From Kutzneria sp044547355 (lineage in GTDB: Bacteria > Actinomycetota > Actinomycetes > Mycobacteriales > Pseudonocardiaceae), in NCBI RefSeq assembly GCF_044547355.1, contig NZ_JBIUAG010000010.1, positions 248,001-312,000 on the forward strand: a stretch of 64,000 nt of DNA, given 5' to 3'. The translations under genes and the position numbers were made by a program. Shown here one piece after another: positions 1-8,297 of the stretch. Under the pieces are notes generated by a model. That model made no database searches. It saw only the letters and a list, made by a program, of their open reading frames with translations, and was not told where the DNA came from. The first letter of the stretch is position 1, and each line of letters opens with the position of its first letter.

Positions 1-804
1 CTGTGTGGTCGGCGGCGGGGCGGCGTCCTTGCCGATCGCGTCGACGGTCGCGGGCATGGTCGTGCCGTCCGGCAGTGTGAGCGTGGCGCTCATGCCGACG
101 CGCACGAACTGCGCGTCGGCCGACGGCAGAGTGCTCTGGATGTTCACGGCGCTGTTCGTCGCGGTGCCGATCGACCCGGACGCGGTCGCGCCGGCCCTGG
201 TCGTGACGGTGTCCACCCGCACCGGAAGCGTCGGCAGGAACAGGATCTCGCCGGACGGCACGGTGACCTTGTCGCCGTCCAGCTGCGGTTCGTAGCCGCC
301 GTGCTCGTACCATCGCTTGACCTGCCCCTGCGTCGCGGCGTCGAACACGCCGCTGGTCAGGCGGCCGTAACCCAGAGCGGTCAGCGCCTGCTGCACCTGC
401 TTGACATCATCGCCCTTCAGACCGTCGGTCAGCGTGCGATACATGGGGACCTGGCCCGGCAGCAGGAAAACCGGGCGGCCGCTGACCTCGAGCAGCCGGT
501 CCCCGGACCGGACCGTCGTGCCGACCGCCGGCGCCCTGGTGACCAGCTGGGTGGCGCCGCCGCCACCGACGGTGCCGGTCAGCGTCAGCGGGGTGGCGCC
601 GGTGTACGCGACAGCGCCTTGGGCGGTGATGGTGCTGGCCAGTGCCTGCTTCGCCACCGCAACCGTGATCAGTGACGCGGGCGGTGGTTGGTGCGCGGCC
701 GCGGCGTCGGCCGGCGACGTGATCTGGGCGCCTACCACCCAGCCGCCCGCGCCGGTCGCCGCGGCCACGCAGACCACGACCAGCATGACCCGCCTCGGCG
801 TCAT
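1..804 (-). CDS. Efflux periplasmic-adaptor-like protein with peptidoglycan-binding domain (partial)
   Basis: Open frame that starts with ATG at 804 and runs off the left edge, so the C-terminus is missing (268 codons present). It begins with a hydrophobic N-terminal anchor rich in V and A. Around residues 110-165 is a PG_binding_1-like stretch (motif 'GLKGDDVKQVQQALTALGYG'), followed by a beta-rich region ending in a motif typical of HlyD/MacA adaptors ('VRVGMSATLTLPDG'). In actinomycetes such proteins sit beside MacB-type ABC transporters, which would lie outside the window. The ATG overlaps the stop of the upstream lipoprotein gene (ATGA), so the two are probably translationally coupled. 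The family call is fairly safe; the exported substrate is unknown. Confidence 0.75.
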   Translation of the reverse strand, partial: MTPRRVMLVVVCVAAATGAGGWVVGAQITSPADAAAAHQPPPASLITVAVAKQALASTITAQGAVAYTGATPLTLTGTVGGGGATQLVTRAPAVGTTVRSGDRLLEVSGRPVFLLPGQVPMYRTLTDGLKGDDVKQVQQALTALGYGRLTSGVFDAATQGQVKRWYEHGGYEPQLDGDKVTVPSGEILFLPTLPVRVDTVTTRAGATASGSIGTATNSAVNIQSTLPSADAQFVRVGMSATLTLPDGTTMPATVDAIGKDAAPPPTTQ

Positions 805-1733
805 CAGCCGGCCCCGACCTGGAGCAGCTTCTCCACGAACGGCTTGGCCGCCGCCTCGTAGGCCTTGCCGCACTCCAGGTCGTCCAGCGAGGTCTTGATC
901 TCCTTGCTCAGACCCTGCTTCTTGTCGGGGGCCGGGCTGGTGCTGCGCTCCTGCTGGATCGCCTGCTCCAGGGTGCGTTCGATGACCCCTGGCTTGACGC
1001 TCGGCACGGTGTAGCCGTGCTGGACCAGGCAGCTGCCGTAGCTCTGTGCGGCGGCCAGCACCGCCGGGTCGGTCTGGAACTGCTGTTCCGCATTGGCCGC
1101 GTCCGCCCCGGTCGTGGGAGTGGCTGTCGCCGCCGCGCCGCCGGGTGTCGGGCCCGCTTGCTGGTTGACCTTGGCCAGGCAGCCGCCAGCCGTGGGGTCC
1201 GGCTTCTTGGTGGCGGTCGTCATCTGCCTGTCATGGGCTCCGCCGTCGTAAGCCTGGTCGTACGCCTGTTGACGGGCCGGGTCCAGTGCGCTGCGGATGG
1301 CGTCGTTCGGGTTTCCCGCGGGGTCGCTCGGCGCGACCACGTTCGGGTCGTTCGGATAGACATCGGACGCGTAGAACTTGCCGTAGCCGTATTTCTGCCG
1401 GTAGGCCTTCAACACGTCGTACGACACCAGCGCCGGGTCCTTGCCGGCCACGTTGCCGGCCGGCTGGGTGAGGTGCAGTGGCCGCGGCACGTACTGAAAG
1501 CCGGCGGCCTTCATGCAGTCGGCCATCAGGTTCTCGAACTTGATGGACCACGCCTCGAACTTGCCCTCCGGCGTGTTCGTGTCCGGTCCGGCCTGCGTCG
1601 AGACGGGCGCCGACGTGCCGGTCGGGCCGCCGGTCGCGGGGGCGCCGGACGAGGCCGCGCCGCATCCGGCGAGCAGCATCCCGGAGACGCCGAGGGCGAC
1701 GAGCGCCGAAACAGCCCTTATCGTGGTGGTCAT
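804..1733 (-). CDS. Secreted lipoprotein of unknown function
   Basis: 309-residue protein. The ATG at 1733 was chosen because it places a signal peptide with a lipobox (LLAGC, Cys near residue 24) at the N-terminus; the frame stays open upstream but without a signal sequence. After the lipobox comes a Ser/Thr/Pro/Gly-rich linker, then a soluble domain with several Cys in motifs such as 'LMADCMKAAGF' and 'SYGSCLVQHGY', which suggests disulfides outside the cell. It is coupled to the efflux adaptor gene (ATGA overlap), and actinomycete adaptor/ABC transporter loci often carry a lipoprotein of this kind. The gene is divergent from a sigma factor gene only 71 bases away, so they may share a regulatory region. 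No catalytic motif was recognised. Confidence 0.75.
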   Translation of the reverse strand: MTTTIRAVSALVALGVSGMLLAGCGAASSGAPATGGPTGTSAPVSTQAGPDTNTPEGKFEAWSIKFENLMADCMKAAGFQYVPRPLHLTQPAGNVAGKDPALVSYDVLKAYRQKYGYGKFYASDVYPNDPNVVAPSDPAGNPNDAIRSALDPARQQAYDQAYDGGAHDRQMTTATKKPDPTAGGCLAKVNQQAGPTPGGAAATATPTTGADAANAEQQFQTDPAVLAAAQSYGSCLVQHGYTVPSVKPGVIERTLEQAIQQERSTSPAPDKKQGLSKEIKTSLDDLECGKAYEAAAKPFVEKLLQVGAG

Positions 1734-1804
1734 GTCAGGTGTGACGGGCGAGCGTCCGAAAAGGTTGAGACAACCGAGCGCGGGTCTGCGGCGTCGGAGC
1801 ACGT

Positions 1805-2299
1805 ATGGCAAGAGGTGACGTCGAGTTCGTGGAGTTCGTCAAGGTGAGCACTTCACGGCTGCACCACGCGGCCTACCTGCTCACCGGGGATCGGCACCAG
1901 GCCGAGGACGACGTGCAGGCGGTGCTGGTGAAGGTGTACGCGGCGTGGTCCCGGATCCGCCGGCGGGACGCGTTCGCCTACGCCCGGACGGTGCTGGCCA
2001 ACCTGGTTGTCGACCGGTGGCGGCGGCCGTTGCGGGAGGACGCCACCGAGGAGTTGCCGGAACGGGCGGCGCCCGGCGACCTCGCCGACGAGGTCGCCGT
2101 CCAGGAGTGGTTGATGCGGGCGTTGGCACGGCTGTCCCCGCGGGAGCGGACCATCGTCGTGCTCCGGCACTTCTGGGACTTGTCCGAGGCCGACGTCGCC
2201 GCCGAGCTGAAGGTGTCGGTCGGCACCGTGAAGAGCACGGCGTCCCGGGCCCTGACCAAGATGCGCGTGTCGACCCAGGACGTGGAGCGGGTGTCATGA
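1805..2299 (+). CDS. SigE-family ECF RNA polymerase sigma factor
   Basis: 164 residues, the usual length for the actinomycete SigE-like ECF group. Region 2 is visible in the first ~70 residues (LTGDRHQAEDDVQAVLVKVY, then 'YARTVLANLVVDRWRR'), and region 4 with its helix-turn-helix at ~105-155 ('LSPRERTIVVLRHFWDLSE', 'LKVSVGTVKSTASRALTKM'). The protein would direct RNA polymerase to a small regulon. The following gene overlaps its end (ATGA) and encodes a single-pass membrane protein, the usual arrangement of an ECF factor with a membrane partner. It is divergent from the lipoprotein/adaptor genes, which are plausible targets. Confidence 0.9.
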   Translation: MARGDVEFVEFVKVSTSRLHHAAYLLTGDRHQAEDDVQAVLVKVYAAWSRIRRRDAFAYARTVLANLVVDRWRRPLREDATEELPERAAPGDLADEVAVQEWLMRALARLSPRERTIVVLRHFWDLSEADVAAELKVSVGTVKSTASRALTKMRVSTQDVERVS

Positions 2300-2985
2300 A
2301 CGACATGGACAGACTGCGCGAGGCGATGGCCCAGCCGCCCGCCGAGCAGTTCGCCGAGGTCGACGTGGAGCGGGTCATGCGCCTCGGCAGCCGCCGCCGG
2401 ACGGGCCGCCGGCTGCTCACCGCCGCCGCCGCGGTGCTCGCGTTCATGGTCGTCGCCGGCAGTGTGATCGGTGTCCGGATGTACCGGGACGCCCGCGAAG
2501 GCGCCACCTTCGCGATGACCGCGTCACATCCGGCGGCGATCGACGCGGCGCCGTTCGGCCCGGTGATCGACACCGGCGTCGTCGACAACCCCGACCGCGT
2601 CGTGCTGTATTTCGCCCCCGTCCAAGGCGGCGCCGGCTACCAGTTGGTGCTGGCCCACGAGTCCGACGACGGCAAGCTCCGGCCGGTGTCGGCCACCGCG
2701 GCCGACCTCGGTGGCAGCGGCTTCCGCGGCGTCACCACCGGGCATCCACAGACCTTCCTGCCGCTGTACGGCTCTTTTGTCGGGCCGGCGGCCCAGTTCA
2801 AGGCCGTGTACCAGGGCGAAGAGCTCACCGTGCACAGCCAGCTGGTGCCCGAGCTGAACGTGACCGTCTTCTGGGCGGAGCCGAAGTACGACGCAGAGGA
2901 CATCGGCGCCACCAGCACGGTGCAGCTCTCCGCGTTCGACGCCAACGGAAATCTGCTCACGTCGGGCAGCGGCCCCGCCCGGTGA
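2296..2985 (+). CDS. Single-pass membrane protein coupled to the sigma factor
   Basis: 229 residues. ATG at 2296 overlaps the sigma factor stop. Residues 1-38 are cytoplasmic and Arg-rich (RLGSRRRTGRR), one membrane segment lies at about 40-60 ('LLTAAAAVLAFMVVAGSVIG'), and the rest is an extracytoplasmic beta-rich domain of ~165 residues. The topology and coupling fit a sigma-factor regulator or sensor, but no zinc-binding anti-sigma motif (HxxxCxxC) is present, so it may instead be a co-expressed surface protein of the type often found behind SigE-family genes. Function unknown. Confidence 0.7.
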   Translation: MNDMDRLREAMAQPPAEQFAEVDVERVMRLGSRRRTGRRLLTAAAAVLAFMVVAGSVIGVRMYRDAREGATFAMTASHPAAIDAAPFGPVIDTGVVDNPDRVVLYFAPVQGGAGYQLVLAHESDDGKLRPVSATAADLGGSGFRGVTTGHPQTFLPLYGSFVGPAAQFKAVYQGEELTVHSQLVPELNVTVFWAEPKYDAEDIGATSTVQLSAFDANGNLLTSGSGPAR

Positions 2986-3181
2986 CCCGTCGCCGGCCTT
3001 CCGTGTTCGACGGTTGGCGGCGGCGGAAGGTTGAGCGGTTGTGCGCATTGTCAAAGAGACCTCCCGGAAATGCGCGGCGGCCCTACGATTCGGCGATCAT
3101 GCGGTGACCGACCGTTGCCGTGCGCCCATCGTGTCGAGACGGTCGTCGCCGCACCGAATCCGACCAGTTCGGGAGGTTCTC

Positions 3182-5362
3182 TTGCGCACGTCCCGTATCG
3201 CGCTGGGGGTGCTGGCTCTTGCCCTGGCCATGCCGGCGGCGCCGGCCGCCGCGGCACAACCCGTTCAGCCATCGATGAAACAGGTGCTGTTACCCACCGG
3301 CGACCACGTCATCGTCCACACACTGGCCAGCGGGGGCACGGCCACATCGGTAGTCCCTGGCGGCCAGGGCATCGGCCACACCTACATCGCACTCACCCTG
3401 AACGGCCACCACTACGAGATCCCGGCCAGTGCCGTGCCGTACCTGAACAACGGTCTGGACCTGAGCCTGTTCGACGTGACCGCGTTGGCAGCAGCCAACA
3501 ATGCCGACAAGGTGCCGGTGACCGTCAGCGGGGCAGCGGCCGCGGTGCCCGGGCTCACCGCTGGCGGCTACCTGGATGCCAATGGCGCCAAGGAGTTCGG
3601 CGCGGCGGTGACCAAGCAGTACTTGGCGGACAAGGCCAAGGCGGTCAAGCCGGCGTTGTTCGGTGGCGACGTCCGCGTCGCGGCGCCGGGCGCCAGCACC
3701 CCGGTGACGCCGCATTTCCCCATGCACACCGTGACTCTCGCCGGCAACGACATGGACGGCACGCCCGACAACGGTGGCCTGGCGATCCTGGTCAACGTGG
3801 ACGACGCGGCCCGCTACGCCGCGCCCAACGAGATGTACCAGGGGACAGCCAAGTTCAGTGTGCCGGACGGCAACTACTTCGCCGCCGTCGTCTACTACGA
3901 CACGGACGCGGACGGAAACGTCACCGCCGAGCACGACGTGTTCAACTCACAGCTGAAGGTCGCCGGCGACCAGACGATCCGGATGGACGCCAAGAAGGCG
4001 ACCAGCCGGCTCACCATGGTCACGCCGCGGCCGACGGAGAACTCGGGCGGCGCCTTCTACCTCATGAGGACGGACGCCACCGGCCGCCCCGTCGGCATGG
4101 AGCTCGGCTTCGGCGCCGGCACGCCGGTCTGGGTGTCGCCGCAGCCGACGCCGGTCAGCGTCGGCTCGATCCACAGCTATCCGCAGGTGTGGCTGACCTC
4201 GCCGCCCGGGCCCGGCACACCGTACGTCTACAACCTCCAGTACCTGGCCACCGGAACCATCCCGGCACAGCGGTATGTGGTGCGGGCCAAGGACTTGGCC
4301 ACGATCGACACCAGCTTCTACTCCGACTACTCGACCGCCGGCCTGTTCCTCGTGAGCACCGTCTTCCCGTTCGAAGCCCAGTACGGCATCGGCGCGGACC
4401 TCGGCGTGCAGCAGAACATGCCGGCCGCCGAGACCATCTACGTGCCCGGCGACCCGACCATCGCCCGCAACGCCGAGTCCGTCAAGTACACCGTGGCGGC
4501 TCAGGGTTCCACCTGGTTCTTCGGCATTCAGCACTCGGTGCTGGCCAACTACCACGCCGGCCAGGTGGTCACCGAGAACTGGAACAAGTTCCCGTTGCAC
4601 ACCACCGCCACGGCCGGCCCGGGCGCGGACAAGAACGCGCTCATCGTCGCGGGCGCGACGCGCTCCGGCGACACCGAGAGTTTTTTCCTCACGCCGTTCA
4701 GCGACAACCAACCCGGCCACGCCGGCATCGGCCTGTGGGGCGACCCACGCGACACCGTGTCCGGCAGCTGGCGACTGGACCAGAACGGCGCCAAGGTGTC
4801 CGACGGCCCGCTGAGCGCCGGCACGCTCCAGTTCGACCGGCAGATCCCGGTCGCGGCCGAGTCGTCGACCCTGCATCTGACCGTGGACGCGAACCGCACC
4901 GGCCCGATGTACACACTGGGCACCGCCACCCACACCGAGTGGACCTGGCCGTCCGCCCACCAGGAGGGCGGCAGCCTCCCGGCGCCGTGGCTCTGCTCGA
5001 GCCAGGGCTCGGACACCAAGTGCGCGGTGGAACCGCTGATGACGGTCGCCTACGACGTGTCCAACATGGACTTGACCGGCGCCGTGTCGCCGTCTCTCAC
5101 GCAGGGGGTCGATCTTACGTTCGGCCATCTCGACCAGGCGGCCGTTTCGGCGATCACCGACGCGTCCGTCCAGTTCTCCACCGACGACGGCGCCACCTGG
5201 CAGGACGCCACGGTCTCCGCCACCGGCAACGGGAAGTTCCACGCCAGTTTTGTCGTCAACGCCACCAGGCCCGACGAGCTCGTGACGCTCAGGACCACCG
5301 CCCACGACGCGGCCGGCGGTGCGATCACCGAGACCCTCACCCGCGCGTACGCGCTCTACTGA
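3182..5362 (+). CDS. Large secreted protein, N-terminus like a subtilase pro-region
   Basis: About 726 residues from a TTG start at 3182, chosen because GGGAGG precedes it and a clean Sec signal peptide follows (LRTSRIALG... ending AAPAAAA). The mature N-terminus has the pattern common in the pro-regions of actinomycete secreted S8 peptidases: 'LLPTGDHVIVHTLASGG', then 'YEIPASAVPYL' and 'LDLSLFDVTAL'. No subtilase catalytic triad follows; the remainder is beta-rich. A peptidase gene begins 17 bases downstream, so the two are probably one operon and the large protein could be a chaperone, inhibitor or partner of that enzyme. This link is inference. Confidence 0.7.
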   Translation: MRTSRIALGVLALALAMPAAPAAAAQPVQPSMKQVLLPTGDHVIVHTLASGGTATSVVPGGQGIGHTYIALTLNGHHYEIPASAVPYLNNGLDLSLFDVTALAAANNADKVPVTVSGAAAAVPGLTAGGYLDANGAKEFGAAVTKQYLADKAKAVKPALFGGDVRVAAPGASTPVTPHFPMHTVTLAGNDMDGTPDNGGLAILVNVDDAARYAAPNEMYQGTAKFSVPDGNYFAAVVYYDTDADGNVTAEHDVFNSQLKVAGDQTIRMDAKKATSRLTMVTPRPTENSGGAFYLMRTDATGRPVGMELGFGAGTPVWVSPQPTPVSVGSIHSYPQVWLTSPPGPGTPYVYNLQYLATGTIPAQRYVVRAKDLATIDTSFYSDYSTAGLFLVSTVFPFEAQYGIGADLGVQQNMPAAETIYVPGDPTIARNAESVKYTVAAQGSTWFFGIQHSVLANYHAGQVVTENWNKFPLHTTATAGPGADKNALIVAGATRSGDTESFFLTPFSDNQPGHAGIGLWGDPRDTVSGSWRLDQNGAKVSDGPLSAGTLQFDRQIPVAAESSTLHLTVDANRTGPMYTLGTATHTEWTWPSAHQEGGSLPAPWLCSSQGSDTKCAVEPLMTVAYDVSNMDLTGAVSPSLTQGVDLTFGHLDQAAVSAITDASVQFSTDDGATWQDATVSATGNGKFHASFVVNATRPDELVTLRTTAHDAAGGAITETLTRAYALY

Positions 5363-5379
5363 CCTTGTTGGAGAAAGCC

Positions 5380-6528
5380 ATGCGTATGCGCACGATCGCG
5401 AGCCTGGCGTTGGCCCTGGCCGTGTTCACGACGTCCGCCGCGGCCCCTGCCTCCGCGGCGACAACGTCCCGTCCACTGTGCCCGCCGGTGCCCGGCCAGG
5501 CGCGCTGCCTGAGCTGGTACGCGCCGGGAACGGCCCACGCCCGGGCCGATGCGTCGGTCGGCCTCGGCGCCGACGATCTGCAGTCCGCGTACAACGTGCC
5601 GATCACCAGGAACAGCACGGCATTGGTGGCGGTGTCCATCGCCTTCGACGCGCCGAACCTGGAACAGGACCTCAACATCTACCGCGCCCAGTACGGTCTC
5701 GGCGCGTGCACCGCGGCCAACGGCTGCCTGACCAAGGTCAACCAGCGGGGCCGAACCGCCCCGCTGCCGCCGGCCGACAGCGACTGGGAAGTCGAGGAAA
5801 CCCTTGACGTGTCGATGATTTCGGCCGCGTGTCCGCACTGTCGGATTCTGGTCGTCGAGGGCGACACGCCGAGTCTGGCCGACCTGGCCGCGACCGAGAA
5901 CACCGCCGTGGCGCTCGGGGCCCAGGTCGTGTCGAACAGCTACGGCGCCGGCGAGACCGGCTCCGTCGTCCAGTACGCCGGCGCATACGACCATCCCGGC
6001 CATGTCATCGTCGCGTCCAGCGGCGATGCGGGCTTCGGCCCGGGATCCTTCCCGGCCGTGCTCTCCACGGTCGCCTCGATCGGCGGGACCGTGTTGGCCA
6101 AGGCCGACAACGCCCGCGGCTGGACCGAGACCACGTGGCAGTACAGTTCCAGCGGCTGCTCCGCGTACATCGCGAAGCCGGCCTGGCAGCACGACAACCA
6201 CTGCGGCAGCCGAACCGTCGCCGACGTGTCGGCGGCGGCCGACCATATCGCCATCTACAACACCGACGCCGGCGGCTGGCTGTCGGTCGGCGGCACCAGC
6301 GCGTCGGCTCCGTTCATCGCCGGCCTGTACGGCCTGGCCGGAAACGCCGCCACGGTCCGCCCGGGCGACGAGTACAGCCACACCGCCGCGCTGTTCGACA
6401 TCACCACCGGCAACAACGATGCCCGTGAGAACGGCGGCGCCTGCGGCAACGACTACCTGTGCGTTGCCGCCCCGGGCTATGACGCGCCGACCGGTCTCGG
6501 CAGCCCGAACGGCATCGCCGCCTTCTGA
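5380..6528 (+). CDS. Secreted S53 (sedolisin/kumamolisin-type) serine peptidase
   Basis: 382 residues with a signal peptide cleaved near ASA-A. The S53 catalytic signature is visible: the helix 'WEVEETLDVSMI' carries the Glu/Asp pair, SGDAGF matches the family oxyanion segment, and GGTSASAPFIAGL carries the nucleophile Ser. Near the C-terminus, 'DITTGNND' and 'GYDAPTGLGSPNG' match the calcium-binding end of sedolisins. Several Cys suggest disulfides. The long N-terminal pro-domain usual in S53 enzymes is absent: only ~60 residues separate the signal peptide from the catalytic domain. The upstream gene may supply that role in trans (inference). The enzyme should act outside the cell. Confidence 0.9.
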   Translation: MRMRTIASLALALAVFTTSAAAPASAATTSRPLCPPVPGQARCLSWYAPGTAHARADASVGLGADDLQSAYNVPITRNSTALVAVSIAFDAPNLEQDLNIYRAQYGLGACTAANGCLTKVNQRGRTAPLPPADSDWEVEETLDVSMISAACPHCRILVVEGDTPSLADLAATENTAVALGAQVVSNSYGAGETGSVVQYAGAYDHPGHVIVASSGDAGFGPGSFPAVLSTVASIGGTVLAKADNARGWTETTWQYSSSGCSAYIAKPAWQHDNHCGSRTVADVSAAADHIAIYNTDAGGWLSVGGTSASAPFIAGLYGLAGNAATVRPGDEYSHTAALFDITTGNNDARENGGACGNDYLCVAAPGYDAPTGLGSPNGIAAF

Positions 6529-6607
6529 CGAAGCCCTGACCGTCTCGACCGGCGGTGTGCCGGCCAAGGCGAGTTCTCGTCTTGGCCGGCCACTTCGTGC
6601 GCACCGC

Positions 6608-7504
6608 TCAGTGTTCGATGGTGGTGGCCAGGATGTCGGTCAGAGTGGCGTCGTCGACGAGAGAGCCGTCCCAGATCGTGGTGAACCGGGTGATGCGGGA
6701 CTGCTGAAGTTCGATGGCGATGACACCGTTGCGCACCGGACCGTCCGGACGGACCCATTCGTAGCCGCCGCCGTGGACGCTGCCCACGGTGTGGCGGACG
6801 GACGTGCCGAGCCCGTAGGGCAGGAGCGGGAACGAGCGGTCGAGGAAGCCCTTGATGGACTGGCGGCCGACGATGGCGGCGTGCAGGGTGAGGTCTTCGA
6901 AGGTGGCGTCCGGGCTGAACAGGGCGGCGGCCGCCGCGGCGTCACCGGCGGCGAAGGCTTCGGACAGCGCCGAGACGACGGCGCGCAGGGCGGCCGGGGA
7001 CTGCTCGCCGGTGGCCGCCTCGCCGAACTCGGTGGCGAACTGGTCCTGCGGCATGCGGATCGCCGCGGTGGTCTCGCTGCCGAAGTGGCGGCCGTCCCAG
7101 TAGTCGACCTGGCGGATGATCTTGCCGTCGCGGAAGTCGAACGGCGCGATGAGGCGGATCTCGTTGCCGAACATCTCGGGGGAGTCGGTGTAGAACACCA
7201 TCGCGCTGCGGGCATCGCCGAGGATCTTGGTGGCGTACGCGCGGCTGGCGGGCGGCCAGGCGGGCATCACGGGCGCGACGGCTGCCGCCAGTTCCTGCCA
7301 CGTGGCGAACTTCGCGCCCCGGGTGCCGTCGCCGACCGTCAGGTCGTGTTGCGCGAAGTTGGACAGGAAGCGGTCGGGGTCGCGGGAGGACTTGTCCCGG
7401 AACAGGGATGTCACCAGGGCGACCACCTCCGGGGTGGCGCTCGTGGCGTCCACCGCGGGGTCCGCCGAGTCGATGTCCGTGGCGCTGGTCGAGGGGTGGG
7501 ACAT
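6608..7504 (-). CDS. Tandem SnoaL-like (NTF2-fold) protein
   Basis: 298 residues with two NTF2/SnoaL-like halves: residues ~20-150 (F-R-D-K-S-S-R-D-P-D-R-F-L segment, 'DFRDGKIIRQVDYWDGRHFG') and ~165-290 ('AFAAGDAAAAAALFSPDATFEDL', ending 'GVIAIELQQSRITRFTTIWDG'). SnoaL-like folds serve as isomerases, cyclases or hydrolases on small polar-aromatic molecules; no specific activity can be read here. The ATG at 7504 follows AGGAGG. It is divergent from a MarR regulator across 80 bases carrying two matching operator-like dyads, so it is very probably repressed by that regulator. Confidence 0.75.
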   Translation of the reverse strand: MSHPSTSATDIDSADPAVDATSATPEVVALVTSLFRDKSSRDPDRFLSNFAQHDLTVGDGTRGAKFATWQELAAAVAPVMPAWPPASRAYATKILGDARSAMVFYTDSPEMFGNEIRLIAPFDFRDGKIIRQVDYWDGRHFGSETTAAIRMPQDQFATEFGEAATGEQSPAALRAVVSALSEAFAAGDAAAAAALFSPDATFEDLTLHAAIVGRQSIKGFLDRSFPLLPYGLGTSVRHTVGSVHGGGYEWVRPDGPVRNGVIAIELQQSRITRFTTIWDGSLVDDATLTDILATTIEH

Positions 7505-7525
7505 GAGCAAGCCTCCTAGGAACGT

Positions 7526-7564
7526 TTGATGCTTCAACTGTACATCGGAAGTTTGAAGCGTCAA
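7526..7564. promoter_or_regulatory. Paired MarR-type operators between divergent genes
   Basis: Two near-palindromes lie in the 80-base divergent spacer: TTGATGCTTCAA (7526-7537) and TTGAAGCGTCAA (7553-7564). They are also inverted copies of each other, with centres 27 bases apart. The MarR gene on one side makes it the likely ligand of both sites, with autoregulation and control of the SnoaL-like gene. Confidence 0.7.
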
Positions 7565-7584
7565 GTCTTGGGTTAGACTGAGTC

Positions 7585-8052
7585 ATGAGCATCACGCCGC
7601 GCTGGCTGGACAGCGACGAACGCCAGGCATGGGACGCCTTCATTGGCCTCCTGCTCAAACTCCCGCACGCCCTCGACGCGGCTGTGCGCAAGCGCACCGG
7701 CCTGACGCACTTCGAGTACGCCGTGCTGAGCAACCTGTCCGAGGCCGACTGGCGGACCCGGTCCATGGGTGAGCTTGCCGAGTTCGTCAACGCCTCGCCG
7801 TCGCGGCTGTCGCATGTGGTCGCCAAGCTCGAACAGCGCGACCTGGTCCGGCGTTCGGCGTGTCCCACCAGCGCTCGCATCACCCTCGCCACCTTGACCG
7901 ACGAGGGCGTGGCAGTCGTCGTCGAGGCGGCCCCCCTCTACCTGGAAGCCGTGCGCTCGCTCGTGATCGACGCCCTGGAGCCCGCTCAGCTCCCTCATCT
8001 GACCGCCATCTCCACCAGCCTGCTCGAGAACCTGGCGAACAATCCCGTGTAG
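7585..8052 (+). CDS. MarR-family transcriptional regulator
   Basis: 155 residues, a normal MarR length. The winged helix lies at about residues 45-105: 'LTHFEYAVLSNLSEA', recognition helix region 'NASPSRLSHVVAKLEQRDLV', and wing 'TSARITLATLTDEG'. Dimerisation helices flank it. Dimeric MarR proteins are usually repressors released by small phenolic or oxidative ligands. It lies divergent from the SnoaL-like gene across a paired dyad and probably controls that promoter and its own. Confidence 0.88.
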   Translation: MSITPRWLDSDERQAWDAFIGLLLKLPHALDAAVRKRTGLTHFEYAVLSNLSEADWRTRSMGELAEFVNASPSRLSHVVAKLEQRDLVRRSACPTSARITLATLTDEGVAVVVEAAPLYLEAVRSLVIDALEPAQLPHLTAISTSLLENLANNPV

Positions 8053-8119
8053 ATCGCGCGGGCTGTCCAGCGCGCGGGTCGACGGGAGTCGACCGCGAGT
8101 CCTTCCTCGGTGGTAGTGG

Positions 8120-8170
8120 TTGACATTTGGTCAGCGACCAACTCTACTAACGGAGTTGGTCGCCGACCAA
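8120..8170 (+). promoter_or_regulatory. Promoter flanked by duplicated palindromic operators
   Basis: A consensus -35 hexamer TTGACA (8120-8125) is followed after 17 bases by TCTACT (8143-8148), a 4-of-6 match to the -10. Two copies of TTGGTC-N3-GACCAA (TTGGTCAGCGACCAA at 8127-8141, TTGGTCGCCGACCAA at 8156-8170) bracket the -10 with centres 29 bases apart. This is a textbook repressor arrangement for a TetR- or MarR-like dimer, probably controlling the hydrolase gene downstream. The site differs from the 7526-7564 dyads, so the neighbouring MarR protein is not an obvious ligand. Confidence 0.6.
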
Positions 8171-8205
8171 GTCTGAGGGGTGGGCGTGGTGCTGGGGGCG
8201 GTGCT

Positions 8206-8275
8206 CCGTCTGGACATCGATGTCCAGACGGCGACGTGCGACATCCGTTCACTGATCAATTTACGGTGAAATTGA
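8206..8275 (+). repeat. Leader dyads: 26-nt perfect palindrome and a second inverted repeat
   Basis: Positions 8206-8231 are a perfect 26-base palindrome (half-site CCGTCTGGACATC). A second inverted repeat, TCAATTT (8256-8262) and AAATTGA (8269-8275), follows. Both lie between the promoter at 8120 and the hydrolase start, in the 5' untranslated leader. They could be transcriptional attenuator hairpins or binding sites. Confidence 0.55.
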
Positions 8276-8297
8276 CCTTCAAGTACGGGAGATGGTT

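Noticed and set aside
3031..5379. Upstream extension of the S53 peptidase frame by 783 codons
   Set aside because: The extension is Arg/His/Pro-rich junk overlapping the secreted protein; the signal peptide at 5380 marks the real start.
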